Part shown: piece by piece, positions 15,968-24,260 of the stretch
Position numbering within the stretch: the first letter of the stretch is position 1
Layout: the number at the start of each line of letters is the position of its first letter
Origin: Bacteroidales bacterium
GTDB taxonomy: Bacteria > Bacteroidota > Bacteroidia > Bacteroidales > F082
Assembly: GCA_029983675.1 (NCBI GenBank)
Contig: JASBYY010000026.1
Span: 1-43,301, forward strand
DNA: 43,301 bases
Direction of reading: 5' to 3'
The notes under the pieces: model-generated
What the model was told of the DNA's origin: nothing
Seen by the model: only the letters and a program-made list of their open reading frames with translations
Databases searched by the model: none
Made by a program: the position numbers and the translations under genes

Positions 15968-17424
15968 TAGTTTTTCTCCTGTAATGCTTTCGACAGTTCT
16001 TCCTTGTCGTCGAAATGGTTTCTTACTCCTTTGATTTCCTGATAGGTTTCGTGGCCTTTGCCGGCCAGCAGTATGATGTCGCCTTTTTGTGCCAGTGCCA
16101 CGGCTGTGCGTATGGCTTCGCGGCGGTTGGCGATGGACAACACCTTGGCGCTGTCGTTTTCGTTGATGCCGGCTTTCATCTGTCGGATGATTTCGTCCGG
16201 ATCTTCGTTGCGAGGATTGTCGCTGGTGATGATGACCTTGTCACTCAATTCAACCGCTGCCGCCGCCATCTCGGGTCGTTTTGTCGTGTCGCGATTGCCG
16301 CCGCAGCCTACAACGGTGATCAGAGTTTCGTTGTGCTTGCGCACTTCATTGATGGTGCGAAGCACGTTTTGCAAGGCATCGGGGGTGTGGGCGTAATCGA
16401 CGATTCCGATAATGCCGCTGTCTGACGGGACCATGTCGAAGCGACCTTTTGCACCGCGCAGCTTGCTGATTTCGACCAATAGCTCATCTTTGTCAAATCC
16501 CAGCGAGATAGCTGCTCCGGCGATGGCGAGGATGTTGCTGGCGTTGAAGTTTCCGACCAATTGTGTGAACATTTCCGTGCTGTTGATTTTGATTAACATG
16601 CCATTTAAATGGCTCTCCATGATTTGTCCTTTGAAGTCGGCATCGTGCTTGAGAGCATAGCTGAGTTTGCGTGCCGCTGTGTTTTGCAACATGAAAGCCC
16701 CGTTCTTGTCGTCGAGGTTGGTGAGGGCAAAAGCGTTTTTCGGCAGGTCGTCAAAGAATTTCTTCTTCGCATTCCTATAGTTGGCCATGGTCTTGTGGTA
16801 GTCGAGGTGGTCGTGGGTGAGGTTGGTGAAGATGCCGCCGGCGAACTGCAATCCGGCGATGCGTTCTTGCGCCACGGCGTGTGAACTGACTTCCATAAAG
16901 GCGAACTCGCACCCTTTATCCACCATTTGTTTCAATATGTCGTTCAGCTCGATAGGGTCGGGGGTGGTGTGTGTGGCGGCTACCACGTCGCGGTCGATGA
17001 TGTTTTCAATGGTAGAAAGCAGTCCGCAAACATAGCCTGCATCGGTGAACAGACGATAGAGCAATGTGGCAATGGTGGTTTTTCCGTTGGTGCCTGTCAC
17101 GCCTACAAGTTTCAGGCGTTCCGAGGGATTGCCGTAGAAATTGGAAGCACCCACGCCCAACACATAGTCGGTGTGATCGACCTTGATATAGGTCACGTCT
17201 TCGTGAATTTCTTCGGGTAAACGCTCGCACACTACGGCTGTTGCGCCTGAGGCAATGGCTTTCTCGATATAATCATGCCCGTCAACCTGTGTGCCTTTTA
17301 CGGCGAAAAACAAGGTGCCGCTCTCGACTTTGCGCGAGTCGAAAGTGATGCTGGCAATGTCGAGATCTTTGTTCCCGATGATTTCCAACAGGTTGCAGTT
17401 TGCTATTATATCTTGGACTTTCAT
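15967..17424 (-). CDS. murE: UDP-MurNAc-tripeptide synthetase MurE (meso-DAP type)
   Basis: A 485-residue three-domain Mur ligase. The ATP loop GTNGKTT is at 111-117, and DNPRNEDP at 402-409 carries the DNPR motif that marks meso-diaminopimelate as the added amino acid, consistent with dapB in the same window. The length is normal. It overlaps ftsI by 4 bases. Confidence 0.97.
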   Translation of the reverse strand: MKVQDIIANCNLLEIIGNKDLDIASITFDSRKVESGTLFFAVKGTQVDGHDYIEKAIASGATAVVCERLPEEIHEDVTYIKVDHTDYVLGVGASNFYGNPSERLKLVGVTGTNGKTTIATLLYRLFTDAGYVCGLLSTIENIIDRDVVAATHTTPDPIELNDILKQMVDKGCEFAFMEVSSHAVAQERIAGLQFAGGIFTNLTHDHLDYHKTMANYRNAKKKFFDDLPKNAFALTNLDDKNGAFMLQNTAARKLSYALKHDADFKGQIMESHLNGMLIKINSTEMFTQLVGNFNASNILAIAGAAISLGFDKDELLVEISKLRGAKGRFDMVPSDSGIIGIVDYAHTPDALQNVLRTINEVRKHNETLITVVGCGGNRDTTKRPEMAAAAVELSDKVIITSDNPRNEDPDEIIRQMKAGINENDSAKVLSIANRREAIRTAVALAQKGDIILLAGKGHETYQEIKGVRNHFDDKEELSKALQEKN

Positions 17425-19571
17425 CTCTTTTCCATTTTTAGTTCTATGATGCTTCCTTTTTCCAGTGTGCTGCCTGCCGTCGGCGATTGACCGGTAACCA
17501 TGCCTTGCCCTGAAAATTGCGGTTTCAACCCCATGTTTTCGAGCAAATAGACGGCATCGGTCAGGTTCATTCCCGTCACATCAGGTACAAAGTGCTTGTC
17601 AAAAGTGGCTTTGAATAATTTGATCGTGTCGCCTGTTTCTTCTTTGGAGAACCTCGCCCATTCGCCGCTGGTGGCATAGTCGATATAGGGGAGGTCCATT
17701 TCTTTGATGTAGTAGGCCGCTTCGTCATGATGCGCTATGGCGGTGAGGTAAGTGGAGGCTGTCTCAATCATGGTGCTGTCCTCTTCTTGGATGCCAAGTC
17801 GTGTGGCATACACTTTCCGTGCGATTTCCTTGAAAACAGGAGCCGCCACTCTGCCGCCCGACCATCCGTTGGCTTTGGGCTTGCTGATGACGACAATGCA
17901 ACTGTATTTCGGGTCGTTTGCCGGGAAATACCCTGCAAAGGTCGTGTTGTAGTCTCTTTCCAATCGGCCCTCGGCGTTGATCCATTTGTAGGCTCTGTGT
18001 TGAACGTTGTAGAGCTGGGCGGTGCCGGTTTTTCCTGCGATGGGGAAGAGGTTGTTGCGGATGCCTTTTCCAGTGCCTCTCAGTACGACGCCCTCCATCA
18101 TGCTTTTCACAGAATCGATGGTTTTCTGCGAGGCAATCTTGTTGTTGATTACGATGGGGGCAAAGTGTTGAATGACCTGTTTGCCGCGGCGTACTTCTTT
18201 GACAAACTGAGGTTTCATCATTTTGCCGTTGTTGGCCACAGCGTTATACAATGTAAGCATCTGCATGGGCGATACGTTGACTTCATAACCAATTGACATC
18301 CATGGCAATGAAGTTTTGTACCAGGTGTTCTTGTTCTTAGGATGCTTGATATAGGGTTTGGCTTCACCTGCAATGCCGGTTCCCAGCGGTGTGTTCAGAC
18401 CCAAAGCGTAAAGCCCTTCGATATATCGCTCCGGATGGTCTTTGAAAGCATTGTAAATCAACAAGGCCGTGCCTTTGTTGGAGGACTGCTCAAAGACTTC
18501 GCGAATGGTGACGTTGCCATCGGCATGTATCACGTGGTCGTCGAACATTTTCTTTCTGGAAAAGATAAGCGGCCCTCTTCCGATATTGATGTGGCTGTTG
18601 ATGTTCAGGTTTTTATTGTTTTCTAACAGCACCAGCATGGAGGGGAGCTTGAAGGTGGAACCCGGCTCGATTTTCTCGCCGAGGGCGAAGTTGTACGATT
18701 CTTCATATTCCCCGGTCTCCTTGTTGCGCTTAAGGTTCGCCACTGCCTTGATGTATCCCGTCTCCACTTCCATTACGATGGCGCACCCTTGGTCGGCTTT
18801 GTGAAAGACCATGGCGTTGTGGAGTGCGCTTTCGGTCACGTCCTGCAGGTTGATGTCGAAGGTGGTGATGACATCATTGCCGTTTTCGGCTTCCGTGTCG
18901 CCTTCGGCATGGACCGGTATCCAGCAGTTGTGATGCAGCCTGCGCACCAGTTGATGTCCGTTCTGGCCGCGTAGGTATTCGTTGTAAGTGCCTTCCAGTC
19001 CGACATAAAGATTCTCGTTCTCGTTGACATAGCCAATCATGCGGCCGGCAAGTTCCTTGTAGGGGCGTTCGCGACGAATACGCTTTTCGGCAACGATGCC
19101 GCCTTTGTATTGTCCGCGGTTGAAAATGGCAAAGGTTTGCAGCTTGCGGTATTGTTCCAAGGTTAAAGCTCTTGAAATCAAGAAATAACGCTTGCCTTCT
19201 GCCTTGGTTTTTGTCAATGTCGCTTTCCATTGGTTAGCAGTCTTTTTAGGCAGCAGTTCATGGAGCTGATTGCTCAAAGCATCTATGTTGTCGTCGAAAT
19301 AGTCCTGCTCCACGACTTCCGAGTCGAAGTAAATGTCGAACACCGGTACCGAGGTGGCCATGAGCGATCCGTTGTCAGAAATGATGTTGCCACGTGCCGC
19401 TTCGAGCGTGCGCATCCTATATTCGCGTTTCTCGGCAAGCTTGTTGAGCTTCTCGCTATCCTTGGTTTGCACAAGGATGATCTTGACAATGACAGCAATG
19501 CCGAACGCCAACACAAGGGCGTAAACGAGAAAGACTCTCCATAAGGTGTCGGTACGTGGCTCTATCTTCAT
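17421..19571 (-). CDS. ftsI: Septal class B penicillin-binding protein with C-terminal PASTA domain (FtsI/SpoVD-like)
   Basis: A 716-residue transpeptidase with one N-terminal membrane helix (about residues 12-34) and a periplasmic catalytic domain. The active-site serine is S305 in EPGSTFK (SxxK), with the SSN triad at 363-365 and KTGTA at 514-518. The PBP dimerisation domain occupies about 55-230. A single PASTA domain (about 650-716, FVPDVTGMNLTDAVYLLE) ends the protein. It cross-links septal peptidoglycan with FtsW. It lies 3 bases after the ftsL-like gene and overlaps murE. Confidence 0.96.
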   Translation of the reverse strand: MKIEPRTDTLWRVFLVYALVLAFGIAVIVKIILVQTKDSEKLNKLAEKREYRMRTLEAARGNIISDNGSLMATSVPVFDIYFDSEVVEQDYFDDNIDALSNQLHELLPKKTANQWKATLTKTKAEGKRYFLISRALTLEQYRKLQTFAIFNRGQYKGGIVAEKRIRRERPYKELAGRMIGYVNENENLYVGLEGTYNEYLRGQNGHQLVRRLHHNCWIPVHAEGDTEAENGNDVITTFDINLQDVTESALHNAMVFHKADQGCAIVMEVETGYIKAVANLKRNKETGEYEESYNFALGEKIEPGSTFKLPSMLVLLENNKNLNINSHINIGRGPLIFSRKKMFDDHVIHADGNVTIREVFEQSSNKGTALLIYNAFKDHPERYIEGLYALGLNTPLGTGIAGEAKPYIKHPKNKNTWYKTSLPWMSIGYEVNVSPMQMLTLYNAVANNGKMMKPQFVKEVRRGKQVIQHFAPIVINNKIASQKTIDSVKSMMEGVVLRGTGKGIRNNLFPIAGKTGTAQLYNVQHRAYKWINAEGRLERDYNTTFAGYFPANDPKYSCIVVISKPKANGWSGGRVAAPVFKEIARKVYATRLGIQEEDSTMIETASTYLTAIAHHDEAAYYIKEMDLPYIDYATSGEWARFSKEETGDTIKLFKATFDKHFVPDVTGMNLTDAVYLLENMGLKPQFSGQGMVTGQSPTAGSTLEKGSIIELKMEKR

Positions 19572-19574
19572 GTC

Positions 19575-20051
19575 TTACTTCGTTTCTTCGTTGGTGTAGC
19601 TGATTTTTCGCAGCGGATCCACCGATTCCTTGAGACCGGAGTCTCCAAGTTTTCGGACCAAAACCGACTGCTTCGATGCTTGCATAATGGATGATCTGAG
19701 TTGCACATACTCCACGTGTAGATCGCTGATTCTTCGCGTGGTCTCTGCGATTTTTCGTGTTGTGTCTTCGGCGATATAAGTGTTTGTGATAATGATCATA
19801 AGCAGCAAGGTGACATACACTAAGAACGGAAACTGTTTGGCAAAGGCTTCACGGATGAGGAAGGTGCCTCCCAATACGGAAAAGAAAGTCTTTGCCCCTT
19901 TTTTGGCATCTCTCTTGGAGCGTCTCCTTTGCTTTCTATCTTCTTTCGCTTCTTCCGGAGCCGGGGTTGGCTCTTCCTGCAAAGGCGTATCAAAGGGTTG
20001 CTGCTGTTGTGTTTCTTTCTCTTCTTTCGTGATGAATCTGTTTTCTGCCAT
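19575..20051 (-). CDS. ftsL: FtsL-like divisome membrane protein
   Basis: A 158-residue bitopic protein. A charged, Glu/Lys/Gln-rich cytoplasmic part of about 75 residues precedes one membrane helix (FLVYVTLLLMIIITNTYI). A heptad-like helix follows (TRKIAETTRRISDLHVEYVQ), as in FtsL-like proteins that form coiled coils with FtsB and FtsQ. Sequence conservation in this family is low; position between rsmH and ftsI supports the call. Spacing is 3 bases on both sides. Confidence 0.85.
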   Translation of the reverse strand: MAENRFITKEEKETQQQQPFDTPLQEEPTPAPEEAKEDRKQRRRSKRDAKKGAKTFFSVLGGTFLIREAFAKQFPFLVYVTLLLMIIITNTYIAEDTTRKIAETTRRISDLHVEYVQLRSSIMQASKQSVLVRKLGDSGLKESVDPLRKISYTNEETK

Positions 20052-20054
20052 ATC

Positions 20055-20948
20055 TTATTTCCTTTCTGCAATTCTGAGTTTAGCGCTACGTGCGCGGCTG
20101 TTCGACACTATTTCTTCGTCGGAAGGGACGATAGGCTTGCGTGTGATTAATTTATAAGGTGTGAGCAGATTGCCGAAGAAGTCTTTTTCCTCTTTTCCCT
20201 CGGCGTTACCGGTTTTCATGAAGTTTTTCACAAGGCGGTCTTCCAATGAATGGTACGACATGACCACAAGGCGTCCCCCCGGACGGAGGACGTCGGGGCA
20301 TTGTGTCAAGAAAGCAGTCAGGGCTTCAAGCTCTTGGTTCACTTCGATGCGTAATGCCTGGAAGATTTGTGCCAGTGTTTTGTTTTCCTTGCCTTTGGGC
20401 AGGCGGCTTTGCACGGCTTCGCGTAGTGCGCCTGTGGTCTCCAAGGGTGCTGCGTTTCGTGCCGCGACGATTTCCTCGGCGATGGCGTGTGCGTTTTGAA
20501 GCTCGCCGTAGATGCGCAAAATGCGTGTCAGTGCTTCGGCGTCATAGCTGTTGACGATTTGGGCGGCATCGACGGGATTGCTTTGATTCATGCGCATGTC
20601 GAGCCTGCCGTCAAAACGGGTGGAAAACCCTTTTTCGGGCGTGTCGAACTGATGCGATGAAACACCAAGGTCGGCAAGGACTCCGTCGATTTTGCCCCCT
20701 TGATAGAGTTGGATGAAATTCTTGAAATAGCTGAAATTCTGCGGAATAAAAGTGAAGCGCTCATCTTCGATGATGTTGCCTGCTGCATCCTCGTCCTGGT
20801 CAAAAGCATAGAGGTGACCGATGGTCAGCTTGTCTAAAATGGCACGCGAATGGCCTCCGCCGCCGAATGTGACGTCGGCGTAGATGCCTTCGGGCTTGAT
20901 TTGAAGACCCTCGATGCAAGCGTTGAGCATGACTGGATTGTGATACAT
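20055..20948 (-). CDS. rsmH: 16S rRNA m4C1402 methyltransferase RsmH (MraW)
   Basis: A 297-residue SAM-dependent enzyme that N4-methylates C1402 of 16S rRNA. The start MYHNPVMLNACIEGL, the SAM loop ADVTFGGGGHS (24-34), the GVLADLGVSSHQFD motif and the late VMSYHSLEDRLVKNF stretch are all diagnostic. It is the second gene of the dcw cluster, 3 bases after mraZ. Confidence 0.97.
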   Translation of the reverse strand: MYHNPVMLNACIEGLQIKPEGIYADVTFGGGGHSRAILDKLTIGHLYAFDQDEDAAGNIIEDERFTFIPQNFSYFKNFIQLYQGGKIDGVLADLGVSSHQFDTPEKGFSTRFDGRLDMRMNQSNPVDAAQIVNSYDAEALTRILRIYGELQNAHAIAEEIVAARNAAPLETTGALREAVQSRLPKGKENKTLAQIFQALRIEVNQELEALTAFLTQCPDVLRPGGRLVVMSYHSLEDRLVKNFMKTGNAEGKEEKDFFGNLLTPYKLITRKPIVPSDEEIVSNSRARSAKLRIAERK

Positions 20949-20951
20949 GGC

Positions 20952-21416
20952 TTATTCTTCAAAAGTTAAGTCGCCTAATTTCTCGGTGGCGAGTTGTTCA
21001 AATGTCGTTTCGTCCATGGCGCCTATTGTGGCGTAGTAGGTGTCCTTGTCCCAGATTTCCATGTTGGTGGTCAACGAGGCGAGGACAACGTCTTTTTGCA
21101 GACCGCATCTATCGAGCAGGTCTTTGGGGATTTGCAAGCGCCCGCTGGCATCGAGCTTTACGGGACGTGCGCCGGCGTTGTATTTTCTGATGAACTCAAC
21201 ATTGGCGCGTACAAAAGTGTTCAGCTTCTTCAATTTGTCCTGCGTGCGGTTCCAGTCGCTTGTCGTGTACAATTCAATGCAATTGCCAAACAGTCCGGGA
21301 CGCATCACGAAGCCGTCGTCGCACAGTTCGCCCAACTGTTCCTTGAAACTTGCAGGAACCATCAGACGCCCTTTCGAGTCTAACTTGCAGTCGCTTTGGC
21401 CAATAGGATAACTCAT
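20952..21416 (-). CDS. mraZ: Transcriptional regulator / division protein MraZ
   Basis: A 154-residue protein with two AbrB-like (SpoVT) DNA-binding repeats: DSKGRLMVPASFKEQL near residue 12 and DASGRLQIPKDLLDRC near 90. MraZ proteins form rings and bind repeats upstream of their own operon. The start is taken at 21416 (MSYPIGQSDCKLD) by comparison with the family. An in-frame ATG at 21470 would add 18 residues encoded by the repeat array described at 21451-21480, which argues against it. First gene of the cluster. Confidence 0.92.
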   Translation of the reverse strand: MSYPIGQSDCKLDSKGRLMVPASFKEQLGELCDDGFVMRPGLFGNCIELYTTSDWNRTQDKLKKLNTFVRANVEFIRKYNAGARPVKLDASGRLQIPKDLLDRCGLQKDVVLASLTTNMEIWDKDTYYATIGAMDETTFEQLATEKLGDLTFEE

Positions 21417-21450
21417 CATATTTGGTATTTCGGGGTGTAAAATTATGCAT

Positions 21451-21480
21451 TTTTTTCCACTTATTCCCATTTTATGACAC
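21451..21480 (-). promoter_or_regulatory. Candidate MraZ operator (10-bp repeats)
   Basis: On the minus strand three successive 10-base units read GTGTCATAAA, ATGGGAATAA and GTGGAAAAAA, so a (G/A)TGG-like core recurs each helical turn, 35-64 bases upstream of the mraZ start. In other bacteria MraZ binds TGGG-type direct repeats spaced about 10 bp upstream of mraZ. The middle unit is a good match, the others partial. No clear -33/-7 promoter could be found beside it. Confidence 0.45.
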
Positions 21481-21630
21481 TTTTTTCAAGTTTTTTCCTT
21501 GAAAATGAGTGAAAGTTTTCAACATTATTTGTTAATACTTTAATAATCAAATTAATGTGATGTATTTTGGCAACAAAGGCTTTGTGTCGGGTTTTGTTGG
21601 AACAGTTTGTTTCATTAAAAAATGTTTTTT

Positions 21631-21659
21631 TTGCAAACCGAATGGTTTTTGTATTTTTG
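21631..21659 (+). promoter_or_regulatory. Promoter of the glycine-lipid acyltransferase operon
   Basis: TTG at 21631-21633, an 18-base spacer and TATTTTTG at 21652-21659 fit the Bacteroidetes promoter. The start point would be near 21666, leaving a leader of about 23 bases before the ATG at 21689. Confidence 0.6.
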
Positions 21660-21688
21660 CAACCAAATAGTAAGGTCCGTATTTATTC

Positions 21689-22564
21689 ATGGATAATCTT
21701 GAGAACAATCAAATTGACCTTCGGAAGATACTCACAGCAAAGGTGCCAAAGCTGATGAAACACATGCCGGAATGGCTGTTTCGTAAGATTCAGCACTTGT
21801 TGCATGAGGATGAGATCAACGAGGCATTGCGTCGGTATTCAGATTTGGAAGGCGTTGCTTTTGCTGATGCCATTGTTTCGTATTTCAACATGAAAGTCGT
21901 TGTAAAAGGCACCGAGCATCTTCATGAGTGTCAGCGTATTGTTGTGGCTTCCAACCATCCGTTAGGTGCGCTCGACGGCATTGCTTTGCTTGGCACTGTG
22001 GGGCACGAACGCCAGGATGTCATCGCACCGGTGAACGACTTTTTGCTGTATCTCAAAAACATGCGTCCGCTTTTCATTCCGGTGAACAAAGTGGGTCACG
22101 GCGTGGCGGGCAAGGCGGAAAACGTACGTGTCTTCAACGAGACTTTTAATGGAGAAAAGCCCATTTGCTATTTTCCCTTCGGATTGTGTTCTCGTAAGAC
22201 GAAAGGCGGCAAAATCATGGACTTGGATTGGAAAAAGACCTTTGTCACCAAGGCGGTTGCCACGCGGCGTGCCATCATACCAACCCATATTGACGGACGC
22301 AACACCAATTTCTTCTATAACCTTGCGAGGCTTCGCAAGTTCTTGAAAATCAAAGCTAACATCGAGATGGCTTTTTTGGTTGACGAAATGTTCAAGCAAC
22401 GCGACAAGACTTTGACCATCACTTTCGGCAAGCCTATCCATTATGAGACCTTTGACAAACGCTATACAGATGCCCAATGGGCCGAGAAATTAAGAACATT
22501 TTCGTACCAATTGGCTGAAGACCCCAACCAGGTTTTCGACCCTGAAAAAGAATACATTATTTGA
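21689..22564 (+). CDS. GlsA-like O-acyltransferase (PlsC superfamily)
   Basis: A 291-residue acyltransferase. The PlsC-type catalytic motif appears as NHPLGALDG, where His90 and Asp96 are separated by five residues rather than the usual four. A block-III-like FPFGLCSRKTKGG follows at 162-174. In Bacteroides thetaiotaomicron such an enzyme (GlsA, related to OlsA) adds the second, ester-linked fatty acid in glycine-lipid synthesis, working with the GNAT-type GlsB. The next gene here is GlsB-like and starts 2 bases after this stop, so the pair is probably that pathway. Substrate is inferred from pairing, not visible in the sequence. Confidence 0.75.
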   Translation: MDNLENNQIDLRKILTAKVPKLMKHMPEWLFRKIQHLLHEDEINEALRRYSDLEGVAFADAIVSYFNMKVVVKGTEHLHECQRIVVASNHPLGALDGIALLGTVGHERQDVIAPVNDFLLYLKNMRPLFIPVNKVGHGVAGKAENVRVFNETFNGEKPICYFPFGLCSRKTKGGKIMDLDWKKTFVTKAVATRRAIIPTHIDGRNTNFFYNLARLRKFLKIKANIEMAFLVDEMFKQRDKTLTITFGKPIHYETFDKRYTDAQWAEKLRTFSYQLAEDPNQVFDPEKEYII

Positions 22565-22566
22565 CA

Positions 22567-23523
22567 ATGAAAACCATAATAGAACCTGTTTCAACGGAAA
22601 AAATCGTTGAGGAACTGTCGGAAAACAAATTCTTCCGCAAAACGAACAACGGCGACAATGAGATATATATCGTCACGGCGCAAAACTCACCCAACATCAT
22701 GCGCGAGATCGGTCGCCTGCGTGAAATCAGTTTCCGCGATTCCGGTGGCGGCACGGGGCTTGATTGCGATATCGATGATTTCGATACCCGCGAGAAAAAC
22801 CATTTCACCCAGCTTATCGTTTGGAACCCTACCGATAAAGTGATTATCGGTGGCTACCGTTTTTTGCTTTGCGACCGCATAAAATCCAAAACAGGTGAAG
22901 TTGATGAAACGCCGACGGCCGAGCTTTTTGATTATTCCGATCGGTTTATCGATGAGTATCTGCCATATACCATAGAGTTGGGACGTTCTTTTGTGCGTCC
23001 TGATTATCAGCCATCTAAAAATCTCGCCAAGGGAATTTATTCGCTTGACAACCTTTGGGACGGCCTTGCTTCGCTGAGCGACCTCTATCCCAAGGCCAAG
23101 TACTTTTTTGGTAAGGTGACCATGTACGCCCATCTTGATTGTGGCGTACGCGACCGCATCCTCTATTTCATGAATCTGTATTTTCCCGACAAGGATAAGC
23201 TGGTATGCCCCAAGCCCGAATTGGACTTGCCCATCACGACGCCTGCCTCGGAACTTGAAACCATGTTTTGCAGCGGCAACTACCGCGAGGATTTCAAGAT
23301 ACTTGTGAAATATGCACGTGATCACATGACCGCCGTTCCGCCTCTCGTGAATGCTTACATGAGCCTTTCACCGTCGATGCGAACCTTCGGCACGGCACGC
23401 AATGCGCCATTTGGCGGCGTGGAGGAAACGGGTATCCTTGTCACCATTGCCGACTTGTACAATGAGAAAGTGGAGCGGCATTTAACCTACGACAAGACCG
23501 AACGTCCCGAGCATCTGAAATGA
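22567..23523 (+). CDS. GlsB-like N-acyltransferase (GNAT/OlsB-related)
   Basis: A 318-residue GNAT-superfamily protein related to OlsB-type N-acyltransferases (segments FRDSGGGTGLDCDIDDFD and ELGRSFVRPDYQPSKNLA). In Bacteroides thetaiotaomicron GlsB attaches a 3-hydroxy fatty acid to the amino group of glycine, the first step of glycine-lipid synthesis. The start is taken as the ATG at 22567; a TTG two codons earlier is possible but overlaps the preceding stop. Ornithine or another amino acid cannot be excluded as the head group. Likely one operon with the GlsA-like gene. Confidence 0.72.
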   Translation: MKTIIEPVSTEKIVEELSENKFFRKTNNGDNEIYIVTAQNSPNIMREIGRLREISFRDSGGGTGLDCDIDDFDTREKNHFTQLIVWNPTDKVIIGGYRFLLCDRIKSKTGEVDETPTAELFDYSDRFIDEYLPYTIELGRSFVRPDYQPSKNLAKGIYSLDNLWDGLASLSDLYPKAKYFFGKVTMYAHLDCGVRDRILYFMNLYFPDKDKLVCPKPELDLPITTPASELETMFCSGNYREDFKILVKYARDHMTAVPPLVNAYMSLSPSMRTFGTARNAPFGGVEETGILVTIADLYNEKVERHLTYDKTERPEHLK

Positions 23524-23560
23524 TGCTGCAAAGGCTTATTTTAACACGACACCTACGAAG

Positions 23561-24184
23561 ATGAATATTACGAATGCCGCTTTTTTGAGCAGTAACACTA
23601 GCATCGATAAGTTGCCTGCGGACAACCTGCCCGAATATGCCTTTATCGGGCGTTCCAATGTTGGTAAGTCGTCGCTCATCAACGCATTGGTGCGTAGAAA
23701 AGGATTGGCAAAGACTTCTTCGGTGCCGGGAAAGACCATCACTATCAATCATTTTGTTGTTGATGACCAATGGTATATCGTTGACCTTCCGGGTTACGGC
23801 TATGCGCAACGCTCCAAAAAAGCGCGTGACGGATGGCGCACCATGCTTGGCAACTACCTCACCCGCCGACGCAATCTGATCACCACGTTTGTCCTTGTTG
23901 ATGCCCGCATTCAGCCGCAAAACATAGATATCGAGTTCATCAAGTGGCTGGGTGAAAATCAGGTTCCGTTTGCCATTGTGTTTACCAAGATGGACAAAAT
24001 TTCGGAAAAAGAGCTGAACGAGAATATTGCTGCCTATAAGGAACGCCTTATGGAAGATTGGGAGGAACTTCCGCTCATTTTTATCACTTCCTCGGTAAAA
24101 GGCATTGGCAGAGAAGACATTATTGACTATATCGAACAACAGAACAAAGCTTTTGAGGAATATAAGAATGGCTGCGGATGGTAA
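23561..24184 (+). CDS. engB: Ribosome biogenesis GTPase EngB (YsxC/YihA)
   Basis: A 207-residue TRAFAC GTPase needed for large-subunit assembly. Walker A GRSNVGKSS at 30-38, switch region PGKTI near 57, DLPGYGYA at 75-82 and the FTKMDK base-specificity loop are all present. The length matches the family. It is separated from the GlsB-like gene by 37 bases, so may be co-transcribed, and is followed by a strong bidirectional terminator. Confidence 0.96.
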   Translation: MNITNAAFLSSNTSIDKLPADNLPEYAFIGRSNVGKSSLINALVRRKGLAKTSSVPGKTITINHFVVDDQWYIVDLPGYGYAQRSKKARDGWRTMLGNYLTRRRNLITTFVLVDARIQPQNIDIEFIKWLGENQVPFAIVFTKMDKISEKELNENIAAYKERLMEDWEELPLIFITSSVKGIGREDIIDYIEQQNKAFEEYKNGCGW

Positions 24185-24204
24185 TCTGTTATCCAATGCC
24201 TTAC

Positions 24205-24239
24205 AATAAAAAATCCCGCTTTTGCGGGATTTTTTTATT
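24205..24239. terminator. Bidirectional terminator between engB and lgt
   Basis: AATAAAAAATCCCGC (24205-24219) and its complement GCGGGATTTTTTTATT (24224-24239) flank a TTTT loop. The A-tract and T-tract on either side let it end both the plus-strand engB transcript and the minus-strand lgt transcript. Confidence 0.9.
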
Positions 24240-24260
24240 GTCGTCGAATGCACTGGCCGG

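Noticed and set aside
5973..21416. Absence of murF and ddl from the cluster
   Set aside because: These genes are commonly outside the dcw cluster in Bacteroidales, so the absence is not informative.
21417..21470. Longer MraZ starting at 21470
   Set aside because: The extra 18 residues do not match MraZ N-termini and coincide with the repeat array proposed as an operator.
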